Shown here: positions 1 through 7,929 of the stretch, in pieces
How positions within the stretch are numbered: position 1 is the first letter of the stretch
How the letters are laid out: every line of letters begins with the position of its first letter
NCBI GenBank assembly: GCA_903844215.1
Contig: CAIMSP010000069.1
Coordinates: 1 to 60,400 of the forward strand
Direction: 5' to 3'
Length of the DNA: 60,400 nt
From: an uncultured beta proteobacterium
Lineage (GTDB): Bacteria; Pseudomonadota; Gammaproteobacteria; Burkholderiales; Burkholderiaceae_C
Made by a program: the position numbers and the translations under genes
Notes under the pieces: generated by a model
What the model was told of the DNA's origin: nothing
What the model saw: the letters and a program-made list of their open reading frames with translations, nothing else
The model's database searches: none

Positions 1-32
1 CGCAGCTTGGTCTCGTCCATATTGATCACCAT
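1..32 (-). CDS. Possible start of a minus-strand gene cut by the window edge
   Basis: On the minus strand an ATG at 32 and an in-frame ATG at 20 open a frame reading MVINMDETKLR before the window ends. Only eleven codons are visible, so neither product nor reality can be judged. The sequence would suit the start of a transposase or small accessory protein, but this is a guess. Checking needs the sequence to the left. Confidence 0.2.
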   Translation of the reverse strand, partial: MVINMDETKL

Positions 33-152
33 CCTTGGATGATCAAGCCATCAGCTCAACTGCGAATCAGCTCCCTCAGGCTCATTTCTGGTTGGAAATA
101 CGTGCCCCCGTCAGGCTCATACCACGTTGGACAAGGCTAGTATTTGCAGAGT

Positions 153-170
153 TATACAATATATTGTATA
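153..170. promoter_or_regulatory. Perfect 18-bp palindrome, candidate operator of the HigBA-like module
   Basis: TATACAATATATTGTATA reads identically on both strands and ends 9 bp before the toxin ATG at 180. Such palindromes over the promoter are the usual binding sites of type II antitoxins that repress their own operon. TTGGAC at 127-132 and the AT-rich palindrome could form the -35 and -10 regions. Repressor binding is inferred from position. Confidence 0.6.
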
Positions 171-179
171 GTTGGCCCG

Positions 180-518
180 ATGATCAATCCCAAGCCTGTT
201 CAGTTTCGGGGTGCTTCCCTTGATGGTCTGAGATCCTTTCCCCCGGTCGCCCGGCGCGAGGCAGGGCACCAGATTGATCGGGTGCAGCACGGCCAGGAGC
301 CCGACGATTGGAAGCCGATGCCGACGATTGGGCGAGGGGTGCGGGAAATTCGACTTCGGGCTATTTCCGGCACATTCCGAGTCGTTTATGTGGCAAAGTT
401 CACCGATGCGGTCTATGTGCTTCACTGCTTTCAAAAGAAGACGCCCAAGACCAGCAAACCGGATTTGGACTTGGCCGAGAGCCGTTACCGCGATCTGATA
501 AGGGAGTTGGGAAAATGA
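180..518 (+). CDS. HigB/RelE-superfamily toxin (phage Gp49-like)
   Basis: This 112-residue protein fits the phage-derived Gp49-like/HigB toxin family, ribosome-dependent mRNA interferases that arrest translation. Visible family features are the basic strand around residues 52-60 (RGVREIRLR), the segment VVYVAKF near 68-74, and the C-terminal FQKKTPKT at 84-91, where conserved Lys residues contact RNA. The ATG at 180 was chosen because it lies just after the palindrome at 153-170; an upstream in-frame ATG at 144 would run translation through that operator. The toxin precedes its antitoxin, the normal order for HigBA. The stop overlaps the antitoxin start by 4 bp (ATGA), implying coupled translation. 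Confidence 0.85.
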   Translation: MINPKPVQFRGASLDGLRSFPPVARREAGHQIDRVQHGQEPDDWKPMPTIGRGVREIRLRAISGTFRVVYVAKFTDAVYVLHCFQKKTPKTSKPDLDLAESRYRDLIRELGK

Positions 519-796
519 GTAATGAACGATTCGCCAGCGTGTGGGATGCCATCGAGGACACTCCCGAAGAAGCCGAAAACATGAAGCTTCGTTCAGCCTT
601 AATGATGGCACTTAAAGAGCATTTGACCAGAGCCAGTGTGAGCCAGGCGGAAGCGGCCAAACTGTTGGGCGTTACGCAACCGCGTGTCTCTGATTTGATG
701 CGTGGCAAGATCAACCTGTTCGGCTTGGATGCCCTTGTGAACATGGCCGTGGCCTGCGGTTTGCACGTCGAAATGCGTGTGCTGCAAGCCGCGTAA
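515..796 (+). CDS. HigA-like XRE antitoxin
   Basis: This 93-residue protein has an acidic N-terminal part and a helix-turn-helix at about residues 43-65 (SQAEAAKLLGVTQPRVSDLM). That sequence is typical of the XRE/HTH_37 antitoxins that accompany Gp49-like toxins. It should neutralise the upstream toxin by direct binding and repress the operon, probably through the palindrome at 153-170. It starts inside the toxin stop codon. Only 8 bp separate its stop from the next antitoxin gene, so four toxin-antitoxin genes could share one transcript. The family call is firm; the operator is inferred. Confidence 0.87.
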   Translation: MSNERFASVWDAIEDTPEEAENMKLRSALMMALKEHLTRASVSQAEAAKLLGVTQPRVSDLMRGKINLFGLDALVNMAVACGLHVEMRVLQAA

Positions 797-804
797 CTTG
801 AAAT

Positions 805-1056
805 ATGCTTGCTAAGAATATTTCGCTTCCCGAAGCACTCAAGTCCTTCGTCGACGAACATGTCAATCAGGGCGGCTATGGCACAAGCAGCGACTATGTG
901 CGCGAACTGATTCGCAAGGATCAGGAGCGGATGCAATTGCGCGGGATGTTGTTGGCAGGCGCATCGTCTGCTGCAGCGGCCACGGCCAATGAGGCCTACT
1001 TTGATGGTTTGCGTGAGCGCGTGCGCAAGGTGGCCAAGGCTGGCGCGTCGAGGTGA
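805..1056 (+). CDS. ParD-like ribbon-helix-helix antitoxin
   Basis: This is an 83-residue antitoxin of the ParD/CC2985 type. Residues 1-42 form the ribbon-helix-helix part: NISLPEALKSFVDEHV gives the beta strand and first helix, then GGYGTSSDYVRELIRKDQ, a very characteristic ParD stretch. The rest is a toxin-binding tail rich in Ala, Glu and Arg. It would bind DNA as a dimer and hold the downstream ParE-like toxin inactive. The stop TGA at 1054-1056 overlaps the GTG start of the toxin (GTGA), so translation is probably coupled. Confidence 0.88.
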   Translation: MLAKNISLPEALKSFVDEHVNQGGYGTSSDYVRELIRKDQERMQLRGMLLAGASSAAAATANEAYFDGLRERVRKVAKAGASR

Positions 1057-1382
1057 AAACCAAACCCGTCGTTCCCAGGTCTCTGGCCAACCGGGACGTC
1101 GACGACGCCATTGAGTACGACTTGAACGAAGGCGCTGAGCAGGCTGCGCTGGGATTTCTTGACGCGCTGGAGCAAGCCTACGCCCACATCGGCCGCTATC
1201 CAGCGACGGGTTCGCCGAGATACGCCCACGATCTCAATCTGCCGGGACTGCTTTCTTGGCCGCTGACAAGATTTCCGCACATCGTGTTCTATCTCGAGCG
1301 CCCAGAGTACACCGATGTGTGGCGCGGGCTGCACGCAAGCCGGAACATCCCTGTGTGGATGCACGACCCCGACGTCATCTGA
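1053..1382 (+). CDS. ParE-like toxin
   Basis: This 109-residue protein belongs to the RelE/ParE fold. The N-terminal pattern SLANRDVDDAIEYDLNEGAEQAALGF and the central GSPRYAHDLNLPGLLSWPL are typical of ParE toxins. Several ParE proteins poison DNA gyrase, though the target cannot be read from sequence. The start is GTG at 1053, inside the antitoxin stop codon; no better ATG exists upstream in frame. Context and length support a complete module. Whether it is active is unknown. Confidence 0.83.
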   Translation: MKTKPVVPRSLANRDVDDAIEYDLNEGAEQAALGFLDALEQAYAHIGRYPATGSPRYAHDLNLPGLLSWPLTRFPHIVFYLERPEYTDVWRGLHASRNIPVWMHDPDVI

Positions 1383-1509
1383 GCCATGGTCAAGTTCCCT
1401 AGGCCGTGGCGCACGGTCGGGTGTGATACGCGCAGGCGGTCGGAGGCGCCATCTTGCCGCAATCAAATTAAATCACTAAGATTAGGTTCGATTGAAATGG
1501 AGGCCGACG

Positions 1510-1773
1510 ATGAATACGAAAGTGCTAACTGCCCACGTGCCGCTACCACTGGCCAGAAAAATTGACGACTTGGCCGCGCGACTGGATCGCCCGCGGGCTT
1601 GGATCGTCAAGCAGGCTCTGGCCGCATGGGTGGGTGAGGAAGAAGAACGCCACCGATTGACCTTGGAGGGGATGGCAGATGTGAGCGCCGGTCGAGTCGT
1701 TGACCAGGCGGACGTGGAGGCTTGGGCGGCGAGTTTGGCGATGGAGCACCCGTTGCCTGTGCCCCGTCGATGA
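1510..1773 (+). CDS. CopG/RHH-family antitoxin
   Basis: This 87-residue protein has an N-terminal ribbon-helix-helix segment (VLTAHVPLPLARKIDDLAA, then RPRAWIVKQALAAWV) typical of CopG-type antitoxins paired with ParE/RelE toxins. ATG 1510 was preferred over an upstream in-frame TTG at 1492 because GGAGG at 1499-1503 lies 6 nt in front of it. The C-terminal acidic part (VVDQADVEAWAASL) is the typical antitoxin tail. The stop codon overlaps the next ATG by 4 bp. It forms a third toxin-antitoxin pair, 127 bp after the second, probably with its own promoter. Confidence 0.83.
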   Translation: MNTKVLTAHVPLPLARKIDDLAARLDRPRAWIVKQALAAWVGEEEERHRLTLEGMADVSAGRVVDQADVEAWAASLAMEHPLPVPRR

Positions 1774-2045
1774 AACTGAAGTGGTCCAACGAAGCCGTAG
1801 CCGATGTTGCGCGGCTCCACGACTTTTTGGCCAAGGTGAATCCGATCGCCGCCGCGCGCGCGGCACAAACATTGACGTTGGCACCCAGGCAGCTACTCGA
1901 TCGCCCGCAAGTCGGTCGGCAACTGGATCAGTATCTGCCACGCGATGTGCGACGCATCATCGTCGGAAACTACGAAATGCGATACGAACGGGTCGAGTCA
2001 ACGGTCTATATCTTGCGGGTTTGGCACACACGGGAAGAGCGCTGA
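1770..2045 (+). CDS. RelE/ParE-family toxin of the third pair
   Basis: This 91-residue toxin of the RelE/ParE superfamily begins with KLKWSNEAVADVARLHDFL, the standard N-terminal helix pair. It ends with GNYEMRYERVESTVYILRVWHTREER, the beta-strand core and C-terminal WHTRE signature common to this group. It starts at ATG 1770 within the antitoxin stop. The protein is close to the usual 90-100 residues, so the module looks intact. The molecular target, ribosome or gyrase, cannot be decided from sequence. Confidence 0.85.
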   Translation: MKLKWSNEAVADVARLHDFLAKVNPIAAARAAQTLTLAPRQLLDRPQVGRQLDQYLPRDVRRIIVGNYEMRYERVESTVYILRVWHTREER

Positions 2046-2184
2046 CTGACCCTACCCATCCGGGCGTGCGCATCCCCTACCAGGCTTGACTTGGCGGCGA
2101 ACGCTTGTCGCCTATCCAAGTAAACCCCCGTGTCAGCATGAAGCTTGCTCTGCTAGCATCCGTCATCCTTTCTTTCTGGTCTGC

Positions 2185-3165
2185 ATGTTCGTTTTCATTC
2201 TTCGCCGCCTGCTCCAGGCCTCGGTGGTCATGGTCAGCGTGGCCTTCATCGCCTTCTTGCTGTTCCAGTACGTCGGCGATCCTGTGGTGTTTCTGCTGGG
2301 GCAGGACGCGCGCCCGGACCAGATCGCGCAACTGCGCTCCGATTTGGGGCTGGACCAGCCTTTTTTCATCCAGTTCTGGCATTTCCTGACGAACGCGGTG
2401 CAGGGTGAGTTTGGCCTGAGCCTGCGCCAGGGCGCCAAGGTGTCGCGCCTGCTGGGCGAGCGTTTTCCGGCGACGATGGAACTGGCGCTGATGGCCGCGT
2501 TGCTGGCCTTGCTGCTGGGCGTGCCGATGGGCGTGTACGCGGCGCTGCGCCGTGGCAGCTTCATGAGCCAGGTGCTGATGACGCTGTCGCTGCTGGGGGT
2601 GTCGCTGCCGACTTTTCTGATCGGCATTCTGCTGATTCTGGTGTTCACCGTGGGCCTGGGCTGGTTCCCCAGCTTTGGCCGGGGCGACACGGTGCAGTTG
2701 GGCGGCTGGAGCACGGGGCTGCTCACGCTGGATGGCTGGCACCACATCGTGCTGCCGGCGCTGACGCTGGCGGTGTTCCAGTTGGCGCTGATCATGCGCC
2801 TGGTGCGCGCCGAAATGCTCGAAGTGCTGCGCACCGATTACATCCGCTTTGCCCGCGCGCGCGGCCTGTCCGATCGGATTATCCACTTTGGCCATGCGCT
2901 CAAGAACACCCTGGTGCCGGTGATTACCATCACCGGCTTGCAGTTGGGCGCGCTGATCGCCTTTGCCATCATCACCGAAACCGTTTTTCAGTGGCCTGGC
3001 ATGGGCCTGCTGTTCATCCAGTCGGTGAGCTTTGCCGACATTCCGGTGATGGCAGCCTACCTGTGCCTGATCGCGCTGATCTTTGTGGCGATCAATCTGG
3101 TGGTGGATCTGTTGTATTTCGTGGTGGACCCGCGCCTGCGCCTGGACGGCGCGGGCGGACATTGA
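2185..3165 (+). CDS. dppB: Peptide ABC transporter permease, DppB type
   Basis: This 326-residue inner-membrane permease belongs to the BPD_transp_1/DppB-OppB group. The first membrane segment follows the start directly (ILRRLLQASVVMVSVAFIAFL). The conserved cytoplasmic EAA-type loop lies around residues 214-250 (VRAEMLEVLRTDYIRFARAR, ending in a LVPVITITGLQLG segment). ATG 2185 is taken because this family starts with the membrane helix; the upstream extension is not family-like. It heads an operon with an amidohydrolase, a substrate-binding protein, a second permease and two ATPases. The six genes together form one dipeptide/oligopeptide importer plus an enzyme. Substrate specificity is not readable. 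Confidence 0.92.
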   Translation: MFVFILRRLLQASVVMVSVAFIAFLLFQYVGDPVVFLLGQDARPDQIAQLRSDLGLDQPFFIQFWHFLTNAVQGEFGLSLRQGAKVSRLLGERFPATMELALMAALLALLLGVPMGVYAALRRGSFMSQVLMTLSLLGVSLPTFLIGILLILVFTVGLGWFPSFGRGDTVQLGGWSTGLLTLDGWHHIVLPALTLAVFQLALIMRLVRAEMLEVLRTDYIRFARARGLSDRIIHFGHALKNTLVPVITITGLQLGALIAFAIITETVFQWPGMGLLFIQSVSFADIPVMAAYLCLIALIFVAINLVVDLLYFVVDPRLRLDGAGGH

Positions 3166-3178
3166 GCGAGGGAAGAAC

Positions 3179-4438
3179 ATGACTGCCATGAGCTACAGCG
3201 CGCAGGGTCGGGCCTTCGCCCACATCGCCGCCTTTCATCCCGAGCTGACCGCGCTGCGGCGCGATCTGCATGCCCATCCGGAGCTGGGATTCGAGGAGCG
3301 CTACACGGCCCAGCGCGTGGCCCAGGCGCTGCAGTTGTGCGGCGTGGACGAGGTTCATACCGGCATCGGCAAGACCGGCGTGGTGGGCGTGATCCGGGGC
3401 CGTGGCCCGGTCAGCGACGCGTCCCAACCGGCGATGATCGGCCTGCGCGCCGACATGGATGCCTTGCCCATGACCGAGCACAACGACTTTGATTGGAAGT
3501 CACGCCAGGGCGGCCTGATGCACGCCTGTGGCCACGACGGCCACACCGCCATGCTGGTGGGTGCGGCGCGCTATCTGGCCGAAACGCGGCGCTTTAGCGG
3601 CACCGCGGTGCTGATCTTCCAACCGGGCGAGGAGGGCTATGCGGGCGCGCGCGCGATGATTGAAGACGGCCTGTTCGAGCGCTTCCCGGTGCGCTGCGTG
3701 TACGCCATGCACAACTGGCCGCAACTGCCCTCGGGCATGATCGGTCTGCGCCCCGGTCCGATGATGGCGGCGGCGGATCGGATCACCATCGAGATCTCCG
3801 GGCGCGGTGGCCACGGCGCGCACGCCTACCAGACCATCGACTCGGTGCTGGTGGCGGCGCACATCATCACCGCCGTGCAAAGCATCGTGTCGCGCAACGT
3901 CAAGGCGGTGGACAGCGCCGTCATCAGCATCTGCGCGGTGCAGGCCGGCGACGCCTCGGCCATGAGCGTGATTCCGGGCAGCGCCACCTTGGTGGGCACG
4001 GTGCGCAGCTTCAATCCCCAGGTGCAGGACCTGGTGGAGCAGCGCCTGAGCGCGATGTGTTCGGCCATCGCTCAGGGCTTTGGCGCCAGCGCCACGGTGC
4101 GCTACGAGCGCCTGTACCCGGCCACCATCAACAGCACGCCCGAGGCCCAGTTCGCCGCCGACGTGGCGCAGTCGCTGGTGGGCGCCGACAAGGTGGTGCG
4201 CGACCTGGAGCCGAGCATGGGGGCGGAAGACTTCTCCTTCATGCTGCAGGCCAAGCCCGGCGCCTATTTGCGCCTCGGGCAAAGCGCTGGCGCGGGCCCC
4301 ACGAGCTGCGGCCTGCACAATAGCCGCTACGATTTCAACGACGAGGTGTTGCCGCTGGGCTCGGCGATGCACGCCAGTCTGGTGGAACAAGCCCTGCCCG
4401 TTCACGATGAATCCCTTCGTTTTTTTAAGGAGACCTGA
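3179..4438 (+). CDS. M20-family amidohydrolase (hippurate hydrolase-like)
   Basis: This 419-residue cytoplasmic metallohydrolase of the M20D group cleaves amide bonds such as those of N-acyl amino acids or small peptides. Metal and catalytic motifs are visible in order: HAHPELGFEE (31-40), RADMDALPM (about 90), HACGHDGHTAML (115-126), FQPGEEG (147-153), GRGGHGAHAYQ in the dimerisation lid, and GAEDFSFML near the C-terminus. It lies between dppB and the binding-protein gene; its stop overlaps the next ATG (TGATG). The natural inference is that it processes the imported compound in the cytoplasm. The exact substrate is open. Confidence 0.9.
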   Translation: MTAMSYSAQGRAFAHIAAFHPELTALRRDLHAHPELGFEERYTAQRVAQALQLCGVDEVHTGIGKTGVVGVIRGRGPVSDASQPAMIGLRADMDALPMTEHNDFDWKSRQGGLMHACGHDGHTAMLVGAARYLAETRRFSGTAVLIFQPGEEGYAGARAMIEDGLFERFPVRCVYAMHNWPQLPSGMIGLRPGPMMAAADRITIEISGRGGHGAHAYQTIDSVLVAAHIITAVQSIVSRNVKAVDSAVISICAVQAGDASAMSVIPGSATLVGTVRSFNPQVQDLVEQRLSAMCSAIAQGFGASATVRYERLYPATINSTPEAQFAADVAQSLVGADKVVRDLEPSMGAEDFSFMLQAKPGAYLRLGQSAGAGPTSCGLHNSRYDFNDEVLPLGSAMHASLVEQALPVHDESLRFFKET

Positions 4439-6021
4439 TGTACCCCACTCACAAACTGCGCTTCGCGCTCACCGCTGCGGCCCTGGCGGCGGCCAGTTTC
4501 ACGGCCAGCGCGATCACCTTGAGGGTGGCGAACCAGGGCGACGCGCTGTCGCTGGACCCGCATTCGCTGAACGAGTCGCTGCAGCTGTCCGTGGTGGGCA
4601 ATGTGTACGAGCCGCTGGTGACGCGCGGTCGCGACTTCAAGATCGCCGCCGCACTGGCCACCGACTGGAAGCAGACCTCGCCCACGGTGTGGCGCTTCAA
4701 TCTGCGCAAGGGGGTGAAGTTCCATGACGGCACGCCGTTCACCGCAGACGATGTGATCTTCAGCTACGAGCGCGCCAAGGGCGACGGCTCGGACATGAAG
4801 AGCTATGTGGGACAGGTCAAGGAGATCAAGAAGTTCAACGACCATGCGCTTGACTTTGTGCTCACCGCGCCGTTCCCGATCCTGCCCGAAATGCTCACCG
4901 GCTGGTTCATCATGAGCAAGAAGTGGTGCGAAACGAACCAGGCCGCGAAACCGGTGGATCGACGCAAGGGGATTGAAAACGCGGCCTCCTTCCATGCCAA
5001 TGGCACGGGTCCGTTTCGGGTGCGCGAGCGCCAGCCCGGCGTGCGCACCTCGTTCGTGCGCAACGGCAGCTACTGGGGCAAGATCGACGGCAATGTGGAC
5101 GACGTGATCTTCACGCCCATCGGCAACGACAGCACGCGCGTGGCCGCGCTGTTGTCGGGCGAGGTGGACATCATGGAGCCCGTGCCGGTGCAGGACGTGG
5201 AGCGCATCAAGGCCAACCCCGGATTCAAACTGCTGCAAGGGCCGGAACTGCGCGTGATCTTCTTGGGCATGGACCAAAAGCGCGACGAGCTGCAGTTCTC
5301 CAACATCAAGGGCAAGAACCCGTTCAAGGACAAGCGCGTGCGCCAGGCCTTCTTCCAGGCGATCGACATCGACGGCATCGACAAGACCGTGATGCGGGGA
5401 GCGGCCACACCGGTGGCGCTGATGCTGCCGCCGCAGGTCAAGGGCTTTGCCCCGGAGCTGGCCAAGCGCCTGCCATACGACCCGGTGGCAGCGAAAAAGC
5501 TGCTGGCCGACGCGGGTTATCCGGCCGGCTTTGAAGTCAAGATGAATTGCCCGAACGACCGCTACGTGAACGACGCGGCGATCTGCCAGGCCGTGGCCGC
5601 GAACCTGGCCAAGATCGGCGTCAAGATCAACCTCGAAGCCGAGACCAAGGGCACCTACTTTCCGAAGATCCTGCGCCGCGACACCAGCTTTTACATGCTC
5701 GGCTGGACGGCGACCACGGTGGACGCGCACAACGTGCTCTACCCGATCATGGCGAGCCCGGGCGAGGGCGGTCAGGGCCAGTTCAACCTGGGTGCTTACA
5801 GCAATGCCCGCGTGGACGAGTTGACGGCGAAGATCGCCTCCGAGACCGACGACAAGAAGCGCAACGAGTTGATTCGCGAGGCCATGAAGATCCATCAGGA
5901 CGACGTGGGCCACATCCCCTTGCACCAGCAGGCGCTGAACTGGGCGGTGAAGAAGAACATCGACCTGGTGCAGCGGCCGGACAACTACATGCCCTGGATG
6001 TACGTCAAGGTTGGCAAGTAA
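4438..6021 (+). CDS. dppA: Peptide ABC transporter substrate-binding protein, DppA/OppA type
   Basis: This 527-residue periplasmic binding protein belongs to SBP family 5. A Sec signal peptide covers about residues 1-25 (Ala-rich core ending FTASA), without a lipobox Cys. Family signatures follow: LDPHSLNES, VYEPLVTRG, WRFNLRKGVKFHDGTPFTADDV, and the late KIHQDDVGHIPLHQQ. It captures dipeptides or related compounds and delivers them to the DppB/DppC permeases. AAGGAG at 4427-4432 gives good initiation at ATG 4438. Length and motifs are complete. Having it second-in-line after an amidohydrolase is less common than a binding-protein-first operon. Confidence 0.92.
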   Translation: MYPTHKLRFALTAAALAAASFTASAITLRVANQGDALSLDPHSLNESLQLSVVGNVYEPLVTRGRDFKIAAALATDWKQTSPTVWRFNLRKGVKFHDGTPFTADDVIFSYERAKGDGSDMKSYVGQVKEIKKFNDHALDFVLTAPFPILPEMLTGWFIMSKKWCETNQAAKPVDRRKGIENAASFHANGTGPFRVRERQPGVRTSFVRNGSYWGKIDGNVDDVIFTPIGNDSTRVAALLSGEVDIMEPVPVQDVERIKANPGFKLLQGPELRVIFLGMDQKRDELQFSNIKGKNPFKDKRVRQAFFQAIDIDGIDKTVMRGAATPVALMLPPQVKGFAPELAKRLPYDPVAAKKLLADAGYPAGFEVKMNCPNDRYVNDAAICQAVAANLAKIGVKINLEAETKGTYFPKILRRDTSFYMLGWTATTVDAHNVLYPIMASPGEGGQGQFNLGAYSNARVDELTAKIASETDDKKRNELIREAMKIHQDDVGHIPLHQQALNWAVKKNIDLVQRPDNYMPWMYVKVGK

Positions 6022-6028
6022 TTCGCCG

Positions 6029-6955
6029 ATGAAAGCCTGGGCCGCACGTCTTCACTTTCGCTTCTGGGACAGCGACCTGGGCCACAGCTTTCGCAACTCG
6101 CCGCTGGCGATGGCTGCGGCTGCGGTGGCGCTGGTGTGCATCTTCGCTTCGGTCTTTGCCGGCTGGGTGGCGCCACACAACCCGTTTGATCTGGCGACGC
6201 TCGAATTGAGCGATGCGCGCCTGCCCACGGCCTGGATGACGGGCGGCAGCCGCAACTACCTGCTGGGCACCGACGACCAGGGGCGCGACATTTTCTCGGC
6301 GCTGATGTACGGCGCGCGCATCTCCTTGGCCGTGGGTTTTTCTTCGGTGCTGCTGTCGGCGGCGATCGGCGTGAGCCTGGGCTTGCTCGCCGGTTTCCTG
6401 GGCGGCTGGGTCGATTCGGCGCTGATGCGGTTGTGCGATGTGATGTTGTCGTTCCCGGCGATTCTGGTGGCGCTGCTGATTGCCGGCGTGGGCCGCGCGC
6501 TGTTTCCCAACGCCCAGGAATCGGTCGCCTTTGGCGTGCTGGTGCTGGCGATCACGCTCACCGGCTGGGTGCAATATGCGCGCACGGTGCGCGGCTCCAC
6601 GCTGGTGGAGCGGCACAAGGAGTACGTGCTGGCGGCGCGCGTGACCGGGGTCTCGAGCCTGCGCATCATGCGCCGCCACGTGCTGCCCAATGTGCTGGGA
6701 CCGGTGCTGGTGCTGGCCACGATCCAGGTCGCCACGGCCATCATCACCGAAGCCACGCTGTCGTTTCTGGGCGTGGGCGCGCCGCCGACGTCGCCCTCGC
6801 TGGGCACGCTGATCCAGATCGGCAACAAGTATCTTTTTTCCGGCGAATGGTGGATCACCGTGTTCCCCGGCGGCATGCTGGTGCTGATCGCGCTGAGCGT
6901 GAACCTGCTGGGCGACTGGCTGCGCGACGCGCTCAATCCGAGGCTCAAGGGATGA
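6029..6955 (+). CDS. dppC: Peptide ABC transporter permease, DppC type
   Basis: This 308-residue second permease of the importer begins with an N-terminal helix before a large periplasmic segment (APHNPFDLATLELSDA and LLGTDDQGRDIFS). That LGTDxxGRD stretch is diagnostic for DppC/OppC. The cytoplasmic coupling loop is at about residues 195-225 (KEYVLAARVTGVSSLRIMRR). Start ATG 6029 sits 7 nt after the dppA stop; an earlier in-frame TTG at 6011 lies inside dppA and is less likely. The stop overlaps the ATPase ATG by 4 bp. It pairs with DppB to form the membrane channel. Confidence 0.92.
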   Translation: MKAWAARLHFRFWDSDLGHSFRNSPLAMAAAAVALVCIFASVFAGWVAPHNPFDLATLELSDARLPTAWMTGGSRNYLLGTDDQGRDIFSALMYGARISLAVGFSSVLLSAAIGVSLGLLAGFLGGWVDSALMRLCDVMLSFPAILVALLIAGVGRALFPNAQESVAFGVLVLAITLTGWVQYARTVRGSTLVERHKEYVLAARVTGVSSLRIMRRHVLPNVLGPVLVLATIQVATAIITEATLSFLGVGAPPTSPSLGTLIQIGNKYLFSGEWWITVFPGGMLVLIALSVNLLGDWLRDALNPRLKG

Positions 6956-7929
6956 CTCAGGCGCTGCTGCAAGTGAAGGATCTGGTGGTCGAATTCACCG
7001 GTCGGCGCGGGACACTGCGCGCGCTCGACCAGGTGTCGTTCGACATTGCTCCGGGCGAAATCCTGGGCGTGGTGGGCGAGTCGGGCGCGGGCAAGTCGCT
7101 CACGGGCGCGGCCATCATCGGCCTGATCGAGGCGCCCGGTCGCATCGCCTCGGGCCAGATCGTGCTGCAGGGGCAGCGCATCGACAACCTGGGCCCGGAG
7201 CAGCTGCGCCACATCCGCGGGCGCAAGATCGGCGCGATCTTTCAGGACCCGCTGACCTCGCTCAATCCGCTGTACACCATCGGCCAGCAACTCACGCAGA
7301 CGATTCTGACGCACCTGCCGCTGACGCCGGCACAGGCGCGCGAGCGTGCGATTCAGTTGCTCGAAGACACCGGCATCGCTGCGGCGGCGCAGCGCCTGCA
7401 CCACTACCCGCACCAGTTCTCCGGCGGCATGCGCCAGCGCGTGGTGATCGCCCTGGCCCTGGCGGCCGAGCCGCAACTGATCGTGGCCGATGAGCCCACG
7501 ACGGCGCTGGACGTGTCGATCCAGGCGCAGATCATCACCCTGCTCAAGCGCGTGTGCCGCCAGCATGGCACGGCCGTGATGCTGATCACGCACGACATGG
7601 GCGTGATCGCCGAGACCTGCGACCGCGTGGCCGTGCTGTACGCGGGCCGGGTGGCCGAGATCGGTCCGGTGCGCGAGGTGATTCACCACAGCGCCCATCC
7701 CTACACGGCGGGCCTGATGGCCGCCATTCCCGACATCACCCAGGATCTGGAACAGCTCTATCAGATCGACGGCGCGATGCCGCGCCTGGATGCGATTCCC
7801 CCGGGTTGCGCCTTTCATCCACGCTGCGCACACGGCCAGCGCGACGACTGCCGCCAGCAGCGCCCCGAGCTGATGGCCGCAGGGGCGACGCGCGCCGCGT
7901 GCTGGCTGCACCAGGGAGCGCCGTCATGA
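6952..7929 (+). CDS. dppD: Peptide ABC transporter ATPase, DppD type
   Basis: This 325-residue ATPase has Walker A GESGAGKS at 42-49, FQDPLTSLNPLYTIG after the Q-loop, signature FSGGMRQRVVIALAL, Walker B LIVADEPTTALD and the switch His in LITHDMG. The C-terminal oligopeptide-transporter extension with its Cys-rich motif (PPGCAFHPRC, then CRQQ) is present; in this family these Cys may hold an iron-sulfur cluster. It forms a heterodimer with the DppF-type protein and drives import. Both ends overlap neighbouring genes by 4 bp. Confidence 0.93.
   Translation: MTQALLQVKDLVVEFTGRRGTLRALDQVSFDIAPGEILGVVGESGAGKSLTGAAIIGLIEAPGRIASGQIVLQGQRIDNLGPEQLRHIRGRKIGAIFQDPLTSLNPLYTIGQQLTQTILTHLPLTPAQARERAIQLLEDTGIAAAAQRLHHYPHQFSGGMRQRVVIALALAAEPQLIVADEPTTALDVSIQAQIITLLKRVCRQHGTAVMLITHDMGVIAETCDRVAVLYAGRVAEIGPVREVIHHSAHPYTAGLMAAIPDITQDLEQLYQIDGAMPRLDAIPPGCAFHPRCAHGQRDDCRQQRPELMAAGATRAACWLHQGAPS

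Noticed and set aside
2077..3189. Minus-strand open frame opposite the dppB gene
   Set aside because: His/Gln/Arg-rich shadow translation; the plus strand gives a normal DppB permease.
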